Assembly (NCBI GenBank): GCA_016938695.1
Contig: JAFGUC010000006.1
Coordinates: 124,001 to 188,000 of the forward strand
Length of the DNA stretch: 64,000 nucleotides
Source: Candidatus Woesearchaeota archaeon
Lineage (GTDB): Archaea; Nanobdellota; Nanobdellia; Woesearchaeales; JAFGUC01
Direction of reading: 5' to 3'
A program made the position numbers and the translations under genes. Numbering within the stretch: the first letter of the stretch is position 1; each line of letters starts with the position of its first letter. The notes under the pieces are model-generated. The model did no database searches. It worked only from the letters and a program-made list of their open reading frames with translations, and had not been told where the DNA came from. This document shows, in pieces, positions 25,798-33,312 of the stretch.

Positions 25798-26196
25798 ATG
25801 GTTTTCCCAAAGTTCAAGCGCAAAGTTGCTGATTATTTAGGTTCTGAAGATGGATTTGTGGTAAGCAAAAAAATGCTTGCTTTAGGTTCCGTTGTTTTAT
25901 CGGGTAGCATTGCTTTATTGGGAAAAGAAGTTGCAGCACATTCTACGCATTGTAGTGGTTCAGTTAATGAATTTGGTTATAGTTGTAGTAATGATGGTTT
26001 AGCTGGTGTATTGACTCATAGTACGCATGGTAGTCATGGTAGTCATGGTAGTCATGGTTCACATACCACACATAACACTCATTCAAATCATAGTACGCAC
26101 GGTAGTCATGCAAGTCATGGCAGTCATTCAAATTCACATGTAAATCATTGTACTCATGCAACACATTCATCGCATGGTACTCATAGTAGTTATTAA
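25798..26196 (+). CDS. His-Xaa-Ser/Thr repeat peptide 1 (HxsA-like, predicted radical SAM substrate)
   Basis: A 132-residue precursor. Residues 1-22 are a basic block (FPKFKRKVADYLGSEDGFV), 25-42 are hydrophobic, and KEVAA-H at 43-48 looks like a signal-peptidase site. Residues 48-73 carry HSTHC and YSCS. From H74 to H129 there is a His every third residue (H-small-Ser/Thr), with one register slip between H110 and H114. There are 21 His and three Cys in all. The chain ends in Tyr. Triplet His repeats next to radical SAM genes define bacterial HxsA. Alternatives are a simple metal-binding protein, but the neighbours argue against it. The start has AGGTG five bases upstream. It is 5 bp from the second peptide gene. 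Confidence 0.82.
   Translation: MVFPKFKRKVADYLGSEDGFVVSKKMLALGSVVLSGSIALLGKEVAAHSTHCSGSVNEFGYSCSNDGLAGVLTHSTHGSHGSHGSHGSHTTHNTHSNHSTHGSHASHGSHSNSHVNHCTHATHSSHGTHSSY
26017..26184 (+). repeat. 9-bp codon repeat encoding His-Xaa-Ser/Thr (peptide 1)
   Basis: Nineteen imperfect copies of a CAT-GGT-AGT-like 9-mer, with the third and first codons varying among Gly, Ser, Ala, Thr, Asn, Val and Cys. The longest near-identical run is about 26027-26060. It is coding repeat, expanded at protein level, not a CRISPR array. Confidence 0.85.
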
Positions 26197-26201
26197 CGAA
26201 A

Positions 26202-26642
26202 ATGTTTCCGAAATTAAAGAAAAAGATAGGGGATTATTTAAGTAATGAAGATGGCAGTGTTTTGAGATCTTCGACATTGAAGATTGCTGCGGTTGTAGTT
26301 CCTTCTGCTGTAATTTTATCTCAGTTATCATATGCAGCACATACTAATAATTTATTGGCAAAGTATGCTTCTGTAAATGGTGGAGTTGTAGGTTCAATAC
26401 ACAGTTCTCACGGAACTCACGGAACTCACAGTTCTCATGGAACTCACTCTAGTCATAATACTCATGCAAGTCATGGAAGTCATGCAACGCATTCTAGCCA
26501 TTCTAGTCATGGAAGCCATTGTACTCACAGTACTCACAGTACTCATAGTACTCATGGAACTCATGGTAGTCATGGTAGTCATTCAACGCATTCGTCACAT
26601 AGTACGCATGGTAGTCATGGTTCTCATTCTGACGGTTATTAG
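26202..26642 (+). CDS. His-Xaa-Ser/Thr repeat peptide 2 (HxsA-like, predicted radical SAM substrate)
   Basis: A 146-residue paralogue of the preceding gene. The leader repeats the same plan: FPKLKKKIGDYLSNEDGSV (2-20), a hydrophobic stretch 25-44, then YAA-H at 44-47. A spacer (48-66) precedes 26 His residues in an unbroken period of three from H67 to H142, each followed by a small residue and Ser or Thr. One Cys (C107) falls in the Xaa position. The chain ends SDGY, so both peptides finish in Tyr. With all His on one face of a three-fold helix, a modified or metal-loaded rod is conceivable. Co-transcribed with peptide 1. Confidence 0.82.
   Translation: MFPKLKKKIGDYLSNEDGSVLRSSTLKIAAVVVPSAVILSQLSYAAHTNNLLAKYASVNGGVVGSIHSSHGTHGTHSSHGTHSSHNTHASHGSHATHSSHSSHGSHCTHSTHSTHSTHGTHGSHGSHSTHSSHSTHGSHGSHSDGY
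26400..26627 (+). repeat. 9-bp codon repeat encoding His-Xaa-Ser/Thr (peptide 2)
   Basis: Twenty-six contiguous 9-bp units with CAT or CAC as the invariant first codon and AGT, ACT or TCT-like third codons. Synonymous codons vary between units, so the amino-acid pattern is held more strictly than the DNA, which suggests selection on the protein. Confidence 0.85.
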
Positions 26643-26692
26643 TTTAATACAAAGATTTTTATAGTTCTATTTTTTTTGTGGTTTTGGTAGGC

Positions 26693-28486
26693 ATGGATGT
26701 GTATATACAGTTAACAAGGGATTGTAATCATGATTGTATTTTTTGTTCTGCTCCTAAAGATGATTTATATCTCTCGTATGAGGATATCATTTCTAGAATT
26801 GATAAATTTAGTACACAAGGTGTGGGAAAAACTCCTTCAGGCGATTTTGTTTTAACTGGTGGTGAACCAACAAAACATCCTGATTTACTGAAAATTTTTT
26901 CATATTTATCTGAACGAAATTTGTATTTTCGGGTTATTACTAATGGTGTAAATCTTAAAGATCCTGTGTTTGTAAAACAAATGTATGATGCTGGTTTACG
27001 TAGGATTTACATTTCAGTTCATCATTTTGATCCAAAAGAGTCTATGGAAATATCTTCTGCAGATTATCCTGATTTGATTGATACTCTAAAAGGAATAGAT
27101 AATGTAACAAAATATTCTGATGTTGATGTTTGTATTAATACTACAATTATTCGACAGAATTACAAGGTTTTGTTAGATATTGCAAAGCAGTTTGTTCCTA
27201 AATATGAAAACGTTCGAGCATTTACTTTTAATTTTGTTGATATTTGTGGAAATATTGTAAATGGAAAAAATTCTGCAGAATCAATTGTTCCTAAGTATAG
27301 TGAATGTGAGAAGTATTTGTACGATGTTTTTCGATATTTAATTAAACATCGAATTGTTTTTAGATTTGAACGTTCTCCATTATGTTATGCTCGAGGTTTT
27401 GAGGAATATTCTAGTGATGCAAATAGAAATGTAGGTGCAGAATTTTATTATACAACATTTACTGATTCTAAACAAAAAGATACTAATTATAATCTATATG
27501 GTTTTGTTAAGTCTAGTGATTGTATGTTGTGTTCTTTGAATAGTATTTGTTCAGGAATTTCTGGTCGTTATGCTGAAATTTATGGACTTAGTGAGTTATA
27601 TCCTGTTTTTGATGATGCTTCTCAAATAGAGATGAAAATTAAACTTCAAAATAATTATAAGGAAAAATTATTTATCAATAAAATTGATTCTCTAAATTAT
27701 ACTGATTTGAAACAAACTTTATTGAATGGTTTTAATAACCTTGATGGATTTTCAAGATTAATCAAACCAAAACGGAAAGTCCTTTTGAAGTTTGATGTAG
27801 GAGGAAGTTCTGTTAATTTTGCTCTTTTGAAAAATTTGATAGAATCTTTACAATCCAATGAAAATGAAGTTGTTGTTTGTGATGGTTTAATTGATTGCGA
27901 TTCAAATAAATCTATATCTTCTTTTGATAATTCTGGATTAAAAGAATTTTGTGATAAAATGAATGTTAGTTGTGTTAATTTGTTATCGTATGGTTATCAT
28001 AAAATTACGATTAAAAATCCTTTACTTTCAAGTTCAGTTGAAGTTAGTGATGTTGTCGATACGGTTGACTTTATAATTAATGTTTCACAATTGAGAAAAC
28101 ACGATATGACTAATCTACATTGTGCAATTTCTAATATTTTTGGTTTAGTTTCATCAAAGACATGTAATGACTTAAATTTATTGCAGGACAAGAAATCTTA
28201 TAATTCTTTGATTGTTGATATTTATTCTTATTTTAAATCAAAAATTAGTTTGAATATTCTTGATGCGACAACATTACATGATTCAAAAGATTTTGCGTTG
28301 AATAATATATTATCAAATTTTATTATATTGTCTCGTGATGGCTTGGCAGTTGATACTGTTGCATCTTATATTGTTTTAAGAGATATTTTATCACTTCCAA
28401 CAAATGTGCTTGCAGAAAAAAAGAATTTAGGATTTTTAGATTTAGAAAGAGTTAATTTTTTTGGTAATACTTTAGATGATTTTTAA
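26693..28486 (+). CDS. Radical SAM-DUF362 fusion protein
   Basis: A 597-residue fusion. Residues 1-300 are a radical SAM domain with C11, C15 and C18 (CNHDCIFC), GGEPT at 56-60, and the auxiliary set C231, C277, C280 and C286. Residues about 350-595 match DUF362: KRKVLLKFDVGGSS, VVDTVDFIINVSQLRKHDMT, AISNIFGLVSSKTCND, ILDATT and ILSRDGLAVDTVAS. DUF362 proteins often carry Fe-S clusters and are of unclear function. The start is ATG 26693, about 35 bp from a TTTTTATAG box; a GTG at 26678 is less likely. It lies directly after the His-repeat peptides and is the first enzyme gene of the cluster. Confidence 0.85.
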   Translation: MDVYIQLTRDCNHDCIFCSAPKDDLYLSYEDIISRIDKFSTQGVGKTPSGDFVLTGGEPTKHPDLLKIFSYLSERNLYFRVITNGVNLKDPVFVKQMYDAGLRRIYISVHHFDPKESMEISSADYPDLIDTLKGIDNVTKYSDVDVCINTTIIRQNYKVLLDIAKQFVPKYENVRAFTFNFVDICGNIVNGKNSAESIVPKYSECEKYLYDVFRYLIKHRIVFRFERSPLCYARGFEEYSSDANRNVGAEFYYTTFTDSKQKDTNYNLYGFVKSSDCMLCSLNSICSGISGRYAEIYGLSELYPVFDDASQIEMKIKLQNNYKEKLFINKIDSLNYTDLKQTLLNGFNNLDGFSRLIKPKRKVLLKFDVGGSSVNFALLKNLIESLQSNENEVVVCDGLIDCDSNKSISSFDNSGLKEFCDKMNVSCVNLLSYGYHKITIKNPLLSSSVEVSDVVDTVDFIINVSQLRKHDMTNLHCAISNIFGLVSSKTCNDLNLLQDKKSYNSLIVDIYSYFKSKISLNILDATTLHDSKDFALNNILSNFIILSRDGLAVDTVASYIVLRDILSLPTNVLAEKKNLGFLDLERVNFFGNTLDDF

Positions 28487-28509
28487 GTTATGGAATAAAT
28501 GGTGTTTAT

Positions 28510-29370
28510 ATGGTGATAGAAGGATATTTTCACATAAAATTGAATAATAATTGTAACTGCAATTGTAATTTTTGTGCAGATTCTCAATCTATTAAGACTA
28601 TTGCACCGCCTTCATTTGAATCAATTAAAAAAAAAATAGATATTGGTTTCGAAAAGGGTTTTAGACAATTAATCATAACCGGTGGTGAACCGACTATATC
28701 TGAATATTTACTAGAAACAATTAGATATGCTAAGTTAGTTGGTTTTAGTTATATACAATTAGTGAGTAACGCTCGAATGTTATCTAATCCTGTTTTTTTG
28801 AATCAAGTTATTGAATCTGGTGTGACTAAATTTCAGATTTCTTATTTTGCTCACGATGCAAAATTGTACGATTCTATTACTAAGGTCCCTGGTAGTTATA
28901 AGCAATTGACAACTGCTTTATTGTTATTAAAAGCAAGATCTTGTGAAATTTCGTTTAATTCGGTGATAACTCGTCAAAACTATAAATTTTTGTTAGAAAT
29001 GTATCTACAAATGCTTGCTTTTAATTCAGTTACAATACAATTTTCATTTTTGAACCCAATTGGAAATGCTGCTCAAGACTTTGATGAGATTGTTCCAAAA
29101 TATACTGAGGTGGCTGGACCTCTTCAAGAGGTTATACGTCTTAATAAGGTAATAAATCCAGATTTAGTTCAAATTGAAAATATTCCTTTTTGTTTTATTG
29201 ATGAAAAGTATCATTACTTGATAACTGATTTACGATGTCCTAAGTCTGAATTGGGTTTAAGAAGGTTAAATAAGACTAAAGACTTAGATATTTGTGTTGG
29301 TTGTAAGTATTATGATTTTTGTTCAGGAATTTGGAAGAAATATGTTGAAGTTCGTGGTACTGATTTTTAA
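28510..29370 (+). CDS. Radical SAM protein with auxiliary cluster motif, HxsC-like candidate
   Basis: A 286-residue radical SAM enzyme with C15, C19 and C22 (within CNCNCNFC, which adds C17), GGEPT at 58-62, a NSVITRQNYKFL segment, and a C-terminal auxiliary set C228, C262, C265 and C271 followed by W-K-K-Y-V-E. The layout and sequence resemble the N-terminal half of the gene before it and the gene at 31844, so these are paralogues. The ribosome site and start (GGTGTTTATATGG) are the same as in peptide gene 1. It likely acts on the His-repeat peptides or assists the SPASM maturase. The HxsC label is tentative. Confidence 0.82.
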   Translation: MVIEGYFHIKLNNNCNCNCNFCADSQSIKTIAPPSFESIKKKIDIGFEKGFRQLIITGGEPTISEYLLETIRYAKLVGFSYIQLVSNARMLSNPVFLNQVIESGVTKFQISYFAHDAKLYDSITKVPGSYKQLTTALLLLKARSCEISFNSVITRQNYKFLLEMYLQMLAFNSVTIQFSFLNPIGNAAQDFDEIVPKYTEVAGPLQEVIRLNKVINPDLVQIENIPFCFIDEKYHYLITDLRCPKSELGLRRLNKTKDLDICVGCKYYDFCSGIWKKYVEVRGTDF

Positions 29371-29383
29371 ATAAAGCAAAAAC

Positions 29384-29392
29384 ATTTAAATA
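29384..29392 (+). promoter_or_regulatory. TATA box ahead of the HxsD-like genes
   Basis: ATTTAAATA lies about 37 bp before ATG 29425, with a run of six G (29413-29418) as ribosome site. It indicates that the HxsD-HxsB-radical SAM group can be transcribed separately from the peptide genes. Confidence 0.5.
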
Positions 29393-29424
29393 AAATACAA
29401 ATAATTTTTAATGGGGGGATTTAT

Positions 29425-30156
29425 ATGGAAACTCTTACTGAGGAAGTGTTAAAACCAGTTTTAGAAAAGTTAAATTTTGTTACTCTTGGTGTAGGTTTTG
29501 CGAAGATTTCTTTGCGATTTGAATTATACGATTTAGAATCAATTTATTCAGCAGCGTACTCGATGTTTGATAAAGCAAGTTTCTTTTTTGATGGAGATTC
29601 ACAAAAAGCAATTGTATATATTTTTGCAAAAAAACCACAAGATTTGTACAGTTGTGTTCTTGAATTTAATAATCATTTGATTAATTATTCATATTATAAA
29701 ATTCGTTCATCCGAGAATAAAAAATTGAAAGAATTTATTTTATCAAAATCTTTGTTTGGTATTCCAACTGAAGAATCTGTTTCTCAACCACAAGAACCAT
29801 GTGATTGTGAAATTCAAAATTGTGATGAAGATGTTTTTTCCCAGCAACCATCTGTTGATGATGTAAATCTTGATGATTTTGAGGTTGAAGATTTGGATAG
29901 TATTAGAGTACCTTGGGAAGATAAAAATGATGCAGATTTATTGGAATCTGAGCGTGAAAAGTTAGATGAACTTTTTAAGGAAGAACCTTCAAAATCTGAA
30001 CAAGGTAAAAAACCAGTACAATCTGAACAGACAGATGATGGTTCAGATGATTTTTCTATACCTTGGTCTGAAGAAGATATTGAATTATCAGAATCAGACT
30101 TAGCAGAATTGAAAAAACTCTATGATGATGAATCTTTTGTTGGAGATGAAAAATGA
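29425..30156 (+). CDS. HxsD-like protein with acidic C-terminal extension
   Basis: A 243-residue protein. Residues 28-113 resemble bacterial HxsD: a YDLESIYSAAYSMFDKASFF segment, a strand pair (KAIVYIFAKK), then EFNNHLINYSYYKI in the position of the HxsD LLNDYxLRE-type motif, and a final helix (EFILSKSLFG). Residues 115-243 are unlike HxsD: strongly acidic and disordered, with two related blocks around IRVPWEDKNDADLLESE and FSIPWSEEDIELSESD. HxsD accompanies HxsB and HxsC but has no proven role; a substrate-binding adaptor is plausible. The acidic tail could bind the His-rich peptide or a metal. It overlaps the next gene by ATGA. Confidence 0.68.
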   Translation: METLTEEVLKPVLEKLNFVTLGVGFAKISLRFELYDLESIYSAAYSMFDKASFFFDGDSQKAIVYIFAKKPQDLYSCVLEFNNHLINYSYYKIRSSENKKLKEFILSKSLFGIPTEESVSQPQEPCDCEIQNCDEDVFSQQPSVDDVNLDDFEVEDLDSIRVPWEDKNDADLLESEREKLDELFKEEPSKSEQGKKPVQSEQTDDGSDDFSIPWSEEDIELSESDLAELKKLYDDESFVGDEK

Positions 30157-30413
30157 AAATAACTGAACAGCGTTTAAATTTGGATTTTGATTCTGGAGTT
30201 GCGCATGTCGAGTTTAATAAACTTTTTTATGAGAAATCTTTAATTTTAGAGGTTTGTTCAGAGTTTTTAGAAATCTTTTATTTCGTATTTGATGAATCAG
30301 CAGATTATTTTTCTCTTAGTTTGGTCGATAGAAAAAAAGGAGATTTTAAGGAAGCAGTTTATGAATTTTTCAATTACTTAGTTGGAGTTCAAGTTTCTTT
30401 GATAAAATCATAG
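30153..30413 (+). CDS. Second HxsD-like small protein
   Basis: An 86-residue protein with the same secondary-structure plan as the HxsD region before it: FNKLFYEKSLILEVCSEF, a strand pair, then AVYEFFNYLVGVQ in place of the LLNDY-type motif. It lacks the acidic tail and the last helix. No signal peptide is present. It overlaps the preceding gene (ATGA) and is 10 bp from the HxsB-like gene. A heterodimer with the first HxsD-like protein is possible. The family link is weaker than for the neighbour. Confidence 0.55.
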   Translation: MKITEQRLNLDFDSGVAHVEFNKLFYEKSLILEVCSEFLEIFYFVFDESADYFSLSLVDRKKGDFKEAVYEFFNYLVGVQVSLIKS

Positions 30414-30423
30414 GTGATTTAGA

Positions 30424-31878
30424 ATGTCTAATTTTGATTATAAAGTAGTACCTTACAAAATAAAGAGATATGATGATAAATTTTTGGTCATTAGTGATTT
30501 TGGTCAGTGGATAGTTTTAAATTCTGAAGATTATAAGAAGTTCAAATTTAAAAATTTGGATCATGAACTTTATTCAAAATTAGAGAACTCTGGAATTATT
30601 ATAACTCCAGGAAATGAAGCAAATCTATTTACTTCATTGACAAATTACAAATGGAATATTTCTAAAGGTCCAACTTTACATATTTTGGTACCAACTTTAA
30701 GGTGTAATCAAACTTGCAAGTATTGTTATGCTTTACGAGTAAAAGAAGATTTACAAGGTTATGACATGACTGAAGAAACTGCAAAGCAAACAGTTGATTT
30801 TATTTTTAGTACACCTTCTCCAATATACTCTATTGAGTTTACTGGTGGTGAACCTTTGTTACGTTTTGATATTGTTAAGTATGTTGTTGATTATGCAACT
30901 GAATTGGCAAAAAAATATTCTAAGAGTGTTGTTTTTTCAATTGTTACTAATGGTTTGTTGTTTGATGATGAGAAAATTCAGTATTTTTATGATAATAAAG
31001 TCGGTCTCTGTTTATCGTTAGATGGACCAAAAGAATTGCACGATTATCATAGAATGAAAAATTTACCAGGTATGCCTGGAACATATGATGATGTAATTAA
31101 GATTATTTCACATTTACGTGATATTAAATATCCTAGTGTAAATGCATTACCTGTTATTACTAAAAAATCTTTAAGTTATTGGAAAGAATTAGTTGATGAG
31201 TATGTTCGATTTAATTTCCAAGCTCTACGTTTTAAGTACATAGGTTTTTTTGGGTTTGCAACAGGTAATTGGAAAGAATTAGGTTATACTCCTGAAGAAT
31301 TTTTAGAAATCTGGAAACAAGTTATTGATTATATGATTGATTTAAATGCGAAAGGTATTGTTATTTCAGAACAACTAGCAACGATTATGCTTAAGAAAAT
31401 TTTAAATTTTGAGAATCCTGGTTATTCTGAATTAGATTTTCCTTGTGGCGCAGTAATTGGTCAGTTGTTGTATAATTATGATGGAAAGATTTATACTTGT
31501 GATGAATCACGAACGCATGAAGAGTTTGCAATAGGTCACGTTTCTACATCAAAATTATCTGAGTTGTTAAATCATGACGTTACAAAAACAATGATTTCAG
31601 TATCAAATAATTTGTCGTTTGGTTGTGATTTATGTCCTTACTATCCTTATTGTGGAGTTTGTCCATTAGAGAATTATAAATCTGAAGGAACATTCATGGT
31701 TAATATGCCTTCTAATTATAGATGTAAGATGCATAAGGGTATGTTTGATTATATTTTTGATAGATGTATACATAGCGAGAAGCATTTGAAATATTTCAAA
31801 GAATGGGTCGGATATCGAGATAATCAACTTTCAACTAAAGGTTGTGATTGGTCGGGTATGGAAATTGGAAAGAATTGA
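30424..31878 (+). CDS. hxsB: HxsB-like radical SAM/SPASM maturase
   Basis: A 484-residue enzyme. The N-terminal 80 residues (YKIKRYDDKFLVISDFGQW) match the HxsB-type preamble. The cluster motif is C94, C98 and C101 within PTLHILVPTLRCNQTCKYC, GGEP is at 141-144, and the SPASM domain has C341, C359, C401, C404, C410, C413 and C434. The CGAVIGQLLYNYDGKIYTCDE segment is strikingly like bacterial HxsB. SPASM maturases install thioether, ether or C-C crosslinks or epimerise residues in peptides; what HxsB does to HxS repeats is not known. A GGTGATT ribosome site precedes ATG 30424. It overlaps the next gene by 35 bp. Confidence 0.8.
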   Translation: MSNFDYKVVPYKIKRYDDKFLVISDFGQWIVLNSEDYKKFKFKNLDHELYSKLENSGIIITPGNEANLFTSLTNYKWNISKGPTLHILVPTLRCNQTCKYCYALRVKEDLQGYDMTEETAKQTVDFIFSTPSPIYSIEFTGGEPLLRFDIVKYVVDYATELAKKYSKSVVFSIVTNGLLFDDEKIQYFYDNKVGLCLSLDGPKELHDYHRMKNLPGMPGTYDDVIKIISHLRDIKYPSVNALPVITKKSLSYWKELVDEYVRFNFQALRFKYIGFFGFATGNWKELGYTPEEFLEIWKQVIDYMIDLNAKGIVISEQLATIMLKKILNFENPGYSELDFPCGAVIGQLLYNYDGKIYTCDESRTHEEFAIGHVSTSKLSELLNHDVTKTMISVSNNLSFGCDLCPYYPYCGVCPLENYKSEGTFMVNMPSNYRCKMHKGMFDYIFDRCIHSEKHLKYFKEWVGYRDNQLSTKGCDWSGMEIGKN

Positions 31879-32878
31879 TATTAAAACCGGTTATTTGTGT
31901 AATAATAATTGTTTGTTTTGTGTTCAAGCCCATAATAAAAAATATGGCAATCGAACTTTTGATCAGTTGACTAAAGTCTTGGATGATGCATATAAAGATG
32001 GAGTTAGAGGTGTTGTTTTTACAGGAGGAGAGTTTACATTACGTTCTGATTGTATTAAGCTTATTAAGTATGCTCATGATTTGGGGTTTGATTTAATTCA
32101 ATTACAATCTAATGGTCGTTCTTTTTCAAGTGAGAAATTTGTTGATGCTTGTATTGCAGCAGGTGCAAATGAATTTTCTCCGGCTTTACACGGTTATACT
32201 GCAGAGATTCATGATTATCTTACTCGTGCTAATGGTGCGTGGTCTCAAACTGTTAAAGGAATACAAAATATTGTGAAACGTGGTTATAATACTATTGTTA
32301 ATTCAGTTGTTGTTAAACCAAACTATAGATATGTTCCTGAATTGGCAAAATTATTTGTCAAGTTAGATGTTGATCAGTTTCAATTTGCTTTTGTCCATGC
32401 AGTTGGTAATGCGATGTTGTATTATGACAAAATGATTCCGTTTGTTTCTTTGGTTTCACCTTATGTGAAAAAAGGATTACAAATTGGTCTTGATAATAAT
32501 AAGCGAGTTATGGCAGAAGCAATGCCTTATTGTGTTATGCAAGGGTATGAAAGGTATGTTTCTGAATTATATATTCCTCAGACAAGAATTTCAGAAGGAA
32601 ATGAATTAAGACTTGATTTTGAAACAATTAGAAAGACTCAAGGAAAAACTTTATTTCCACAATGTTTAGAATGTGCATTTAGTCAGATTTGTGAGGGTCC
32701 TTGGTTAGAATATCCTCAACAAAGGGGTTCGTCTGAGTTTAAACCTGTGCCTGGAAAGAAAATTTTATCAACACAAGAGATATTAGATGATTATATTAGG
32801 TTTCCAGAAAATCCTTTTAAAGCATTTGGTCCTGATGTTTTTAGAAATGATTTCCGTATTCGTAGAGGTGGAATATGA
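31844..32878 (+). CDS. Radical SAM protein with auxiliary cluster motif, HxsC-like candidate
   Basis: A 344-residue radical SAM enzyme with C19, C23 and C26 (CNNNCLFC), GGEFT at 61-65 (Phe replaces the usual Pro), NSVVVKPNYRYV, and an auxiliary set C230, C274, C277 and C283 followed by P-W-L-E-Y. It is a paralogue of the 28510 enzyme. The frame opens at GTG 31844; TTG 31865 would give MERIDIKTGYLC, which aligns better with its paralogues, so the true start may be there. It overlaps the HxsB-like gene and ends in an ATGA overlap with a membrane protein. Bacterial cassettes pair HxsB with HxsC, which fits the order here. Confidence 0.8.
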   Translation: MIGRVWKLERIDIKTGYLCNNNCLFCVQAHNKKYGNRTFDQLTKVLDDAYKDGVRGVVFTGGEFTLRSDCIKLIKYAHDLGFDLIQLQSNGRSFSSEKFVDACIAAGANEFSPALHGYTAEIHDYLTRANGAWSQTVKGIQNIVKRGYNTIVNSVVVKPNYRYVPELAKLFVKLDVDQFQFAFVHAVGNAMLYYDKMIPFVSLVSPYVKKGLQIGLDNNKRVMAEAMPYCVMQGYERYVSELYIPQTRISEGNELRLDFETIRKTQGKTLFPQCLECAFSQICEGPWLEYPQQRGSSEFKPVPGKKILSTQEILDDYIRFPENPFKAFGPDVFRNDFRIRRGGI

Positions 32879-33312
32879 AAAAATTAAGGCATATTGATTA
32901 TATCGCAATTATTTTTTTTGCATTATTACTTGTTGCATATTTTGCTAGTTCTAGAATTTCAGTTGTAAATGTTGATTCTGTTGAAAACACATCAGAATTG
33001 CCTGAACTCGTCATGAATAATTCTATTAATTACCTTAAAGATTATGTTGATTATGGATATGGAAATAATAGTATTTATCTTTATTTAGATAAGTTGCGTT
33101 CTGTAGAAGGTAGTGATTTATATTTTGCCAGTTTTAATTATGAGATGTTAGTTGAATCAGATTATGATTGTTCAATTGATTTTGTTTCTGAAAATTTTAA
33201 GGTTATAAAAAATGTAACTGTTTTGAAAAATATGCAAAATTCATTTTCAATTAATGTTACTTTGCCTAATTTTTTGAATTTGTATGTTTTTTATAGGTGC
33301 AATTTCTCATGA
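32875..33312 (+). CDS. Membrane-anchored small extracytoplasmic protein
   Basis: A 145-residue protein with one N-terminal membrane helix (IAIIFFALLLVAYF, about residues 11-25) and an outside domain of about 115 residues with two Cys (YDCSID and FYRCNFS at the C-terminus), probably one disulfide and a small beta-sandwich. Asn-linked sequons occur. The ATGA overlap with the radical SAM gene ties it to the cluster. The gene at 35013 has the same plan. Function is unknown; it could tether or chaperone the exported peptides. Confidence 0.65.
   Translation: MKKLRHIDYIAIIFFALLLVAYFASSRISVVNVDSVENTSELPELVMNNSINYLKDYVDYGYGNNSIYLYLDKLRSVEGSDLYFASFNYEMLVESDYDCSIDFVSENFKVIKNVTVLKNMQNSFSINVTLPNFLNLYVFYRCNFS

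Noticed and set aside
25798-25940. Class III (prepilin) signal in the repeat-peptide leader
   Set aside because: No K/R-G/A-Q pattern before the hydrophobic helix. The Ala-Ala-His junction fits signal peptidase I better. Cleavage by the A24-like paralogue stays only a possibility.
25964-26582. Antisense ORFs (25964-26170 and 26394-26582) rich in Met, Thr, Tyr and Asp
   Set aside because: They are read-through of the repeat codons on the other strand with no promoter, ribosome site or credible protein composition.
26014-26627. Regular short repeats that could suggest a CRISPR or satellite array
   Set aside because: The period is 9 bp with no spacers and lies in frame inside two ORFs. It is coding repeat for His-Xaa-Ser/Thr.
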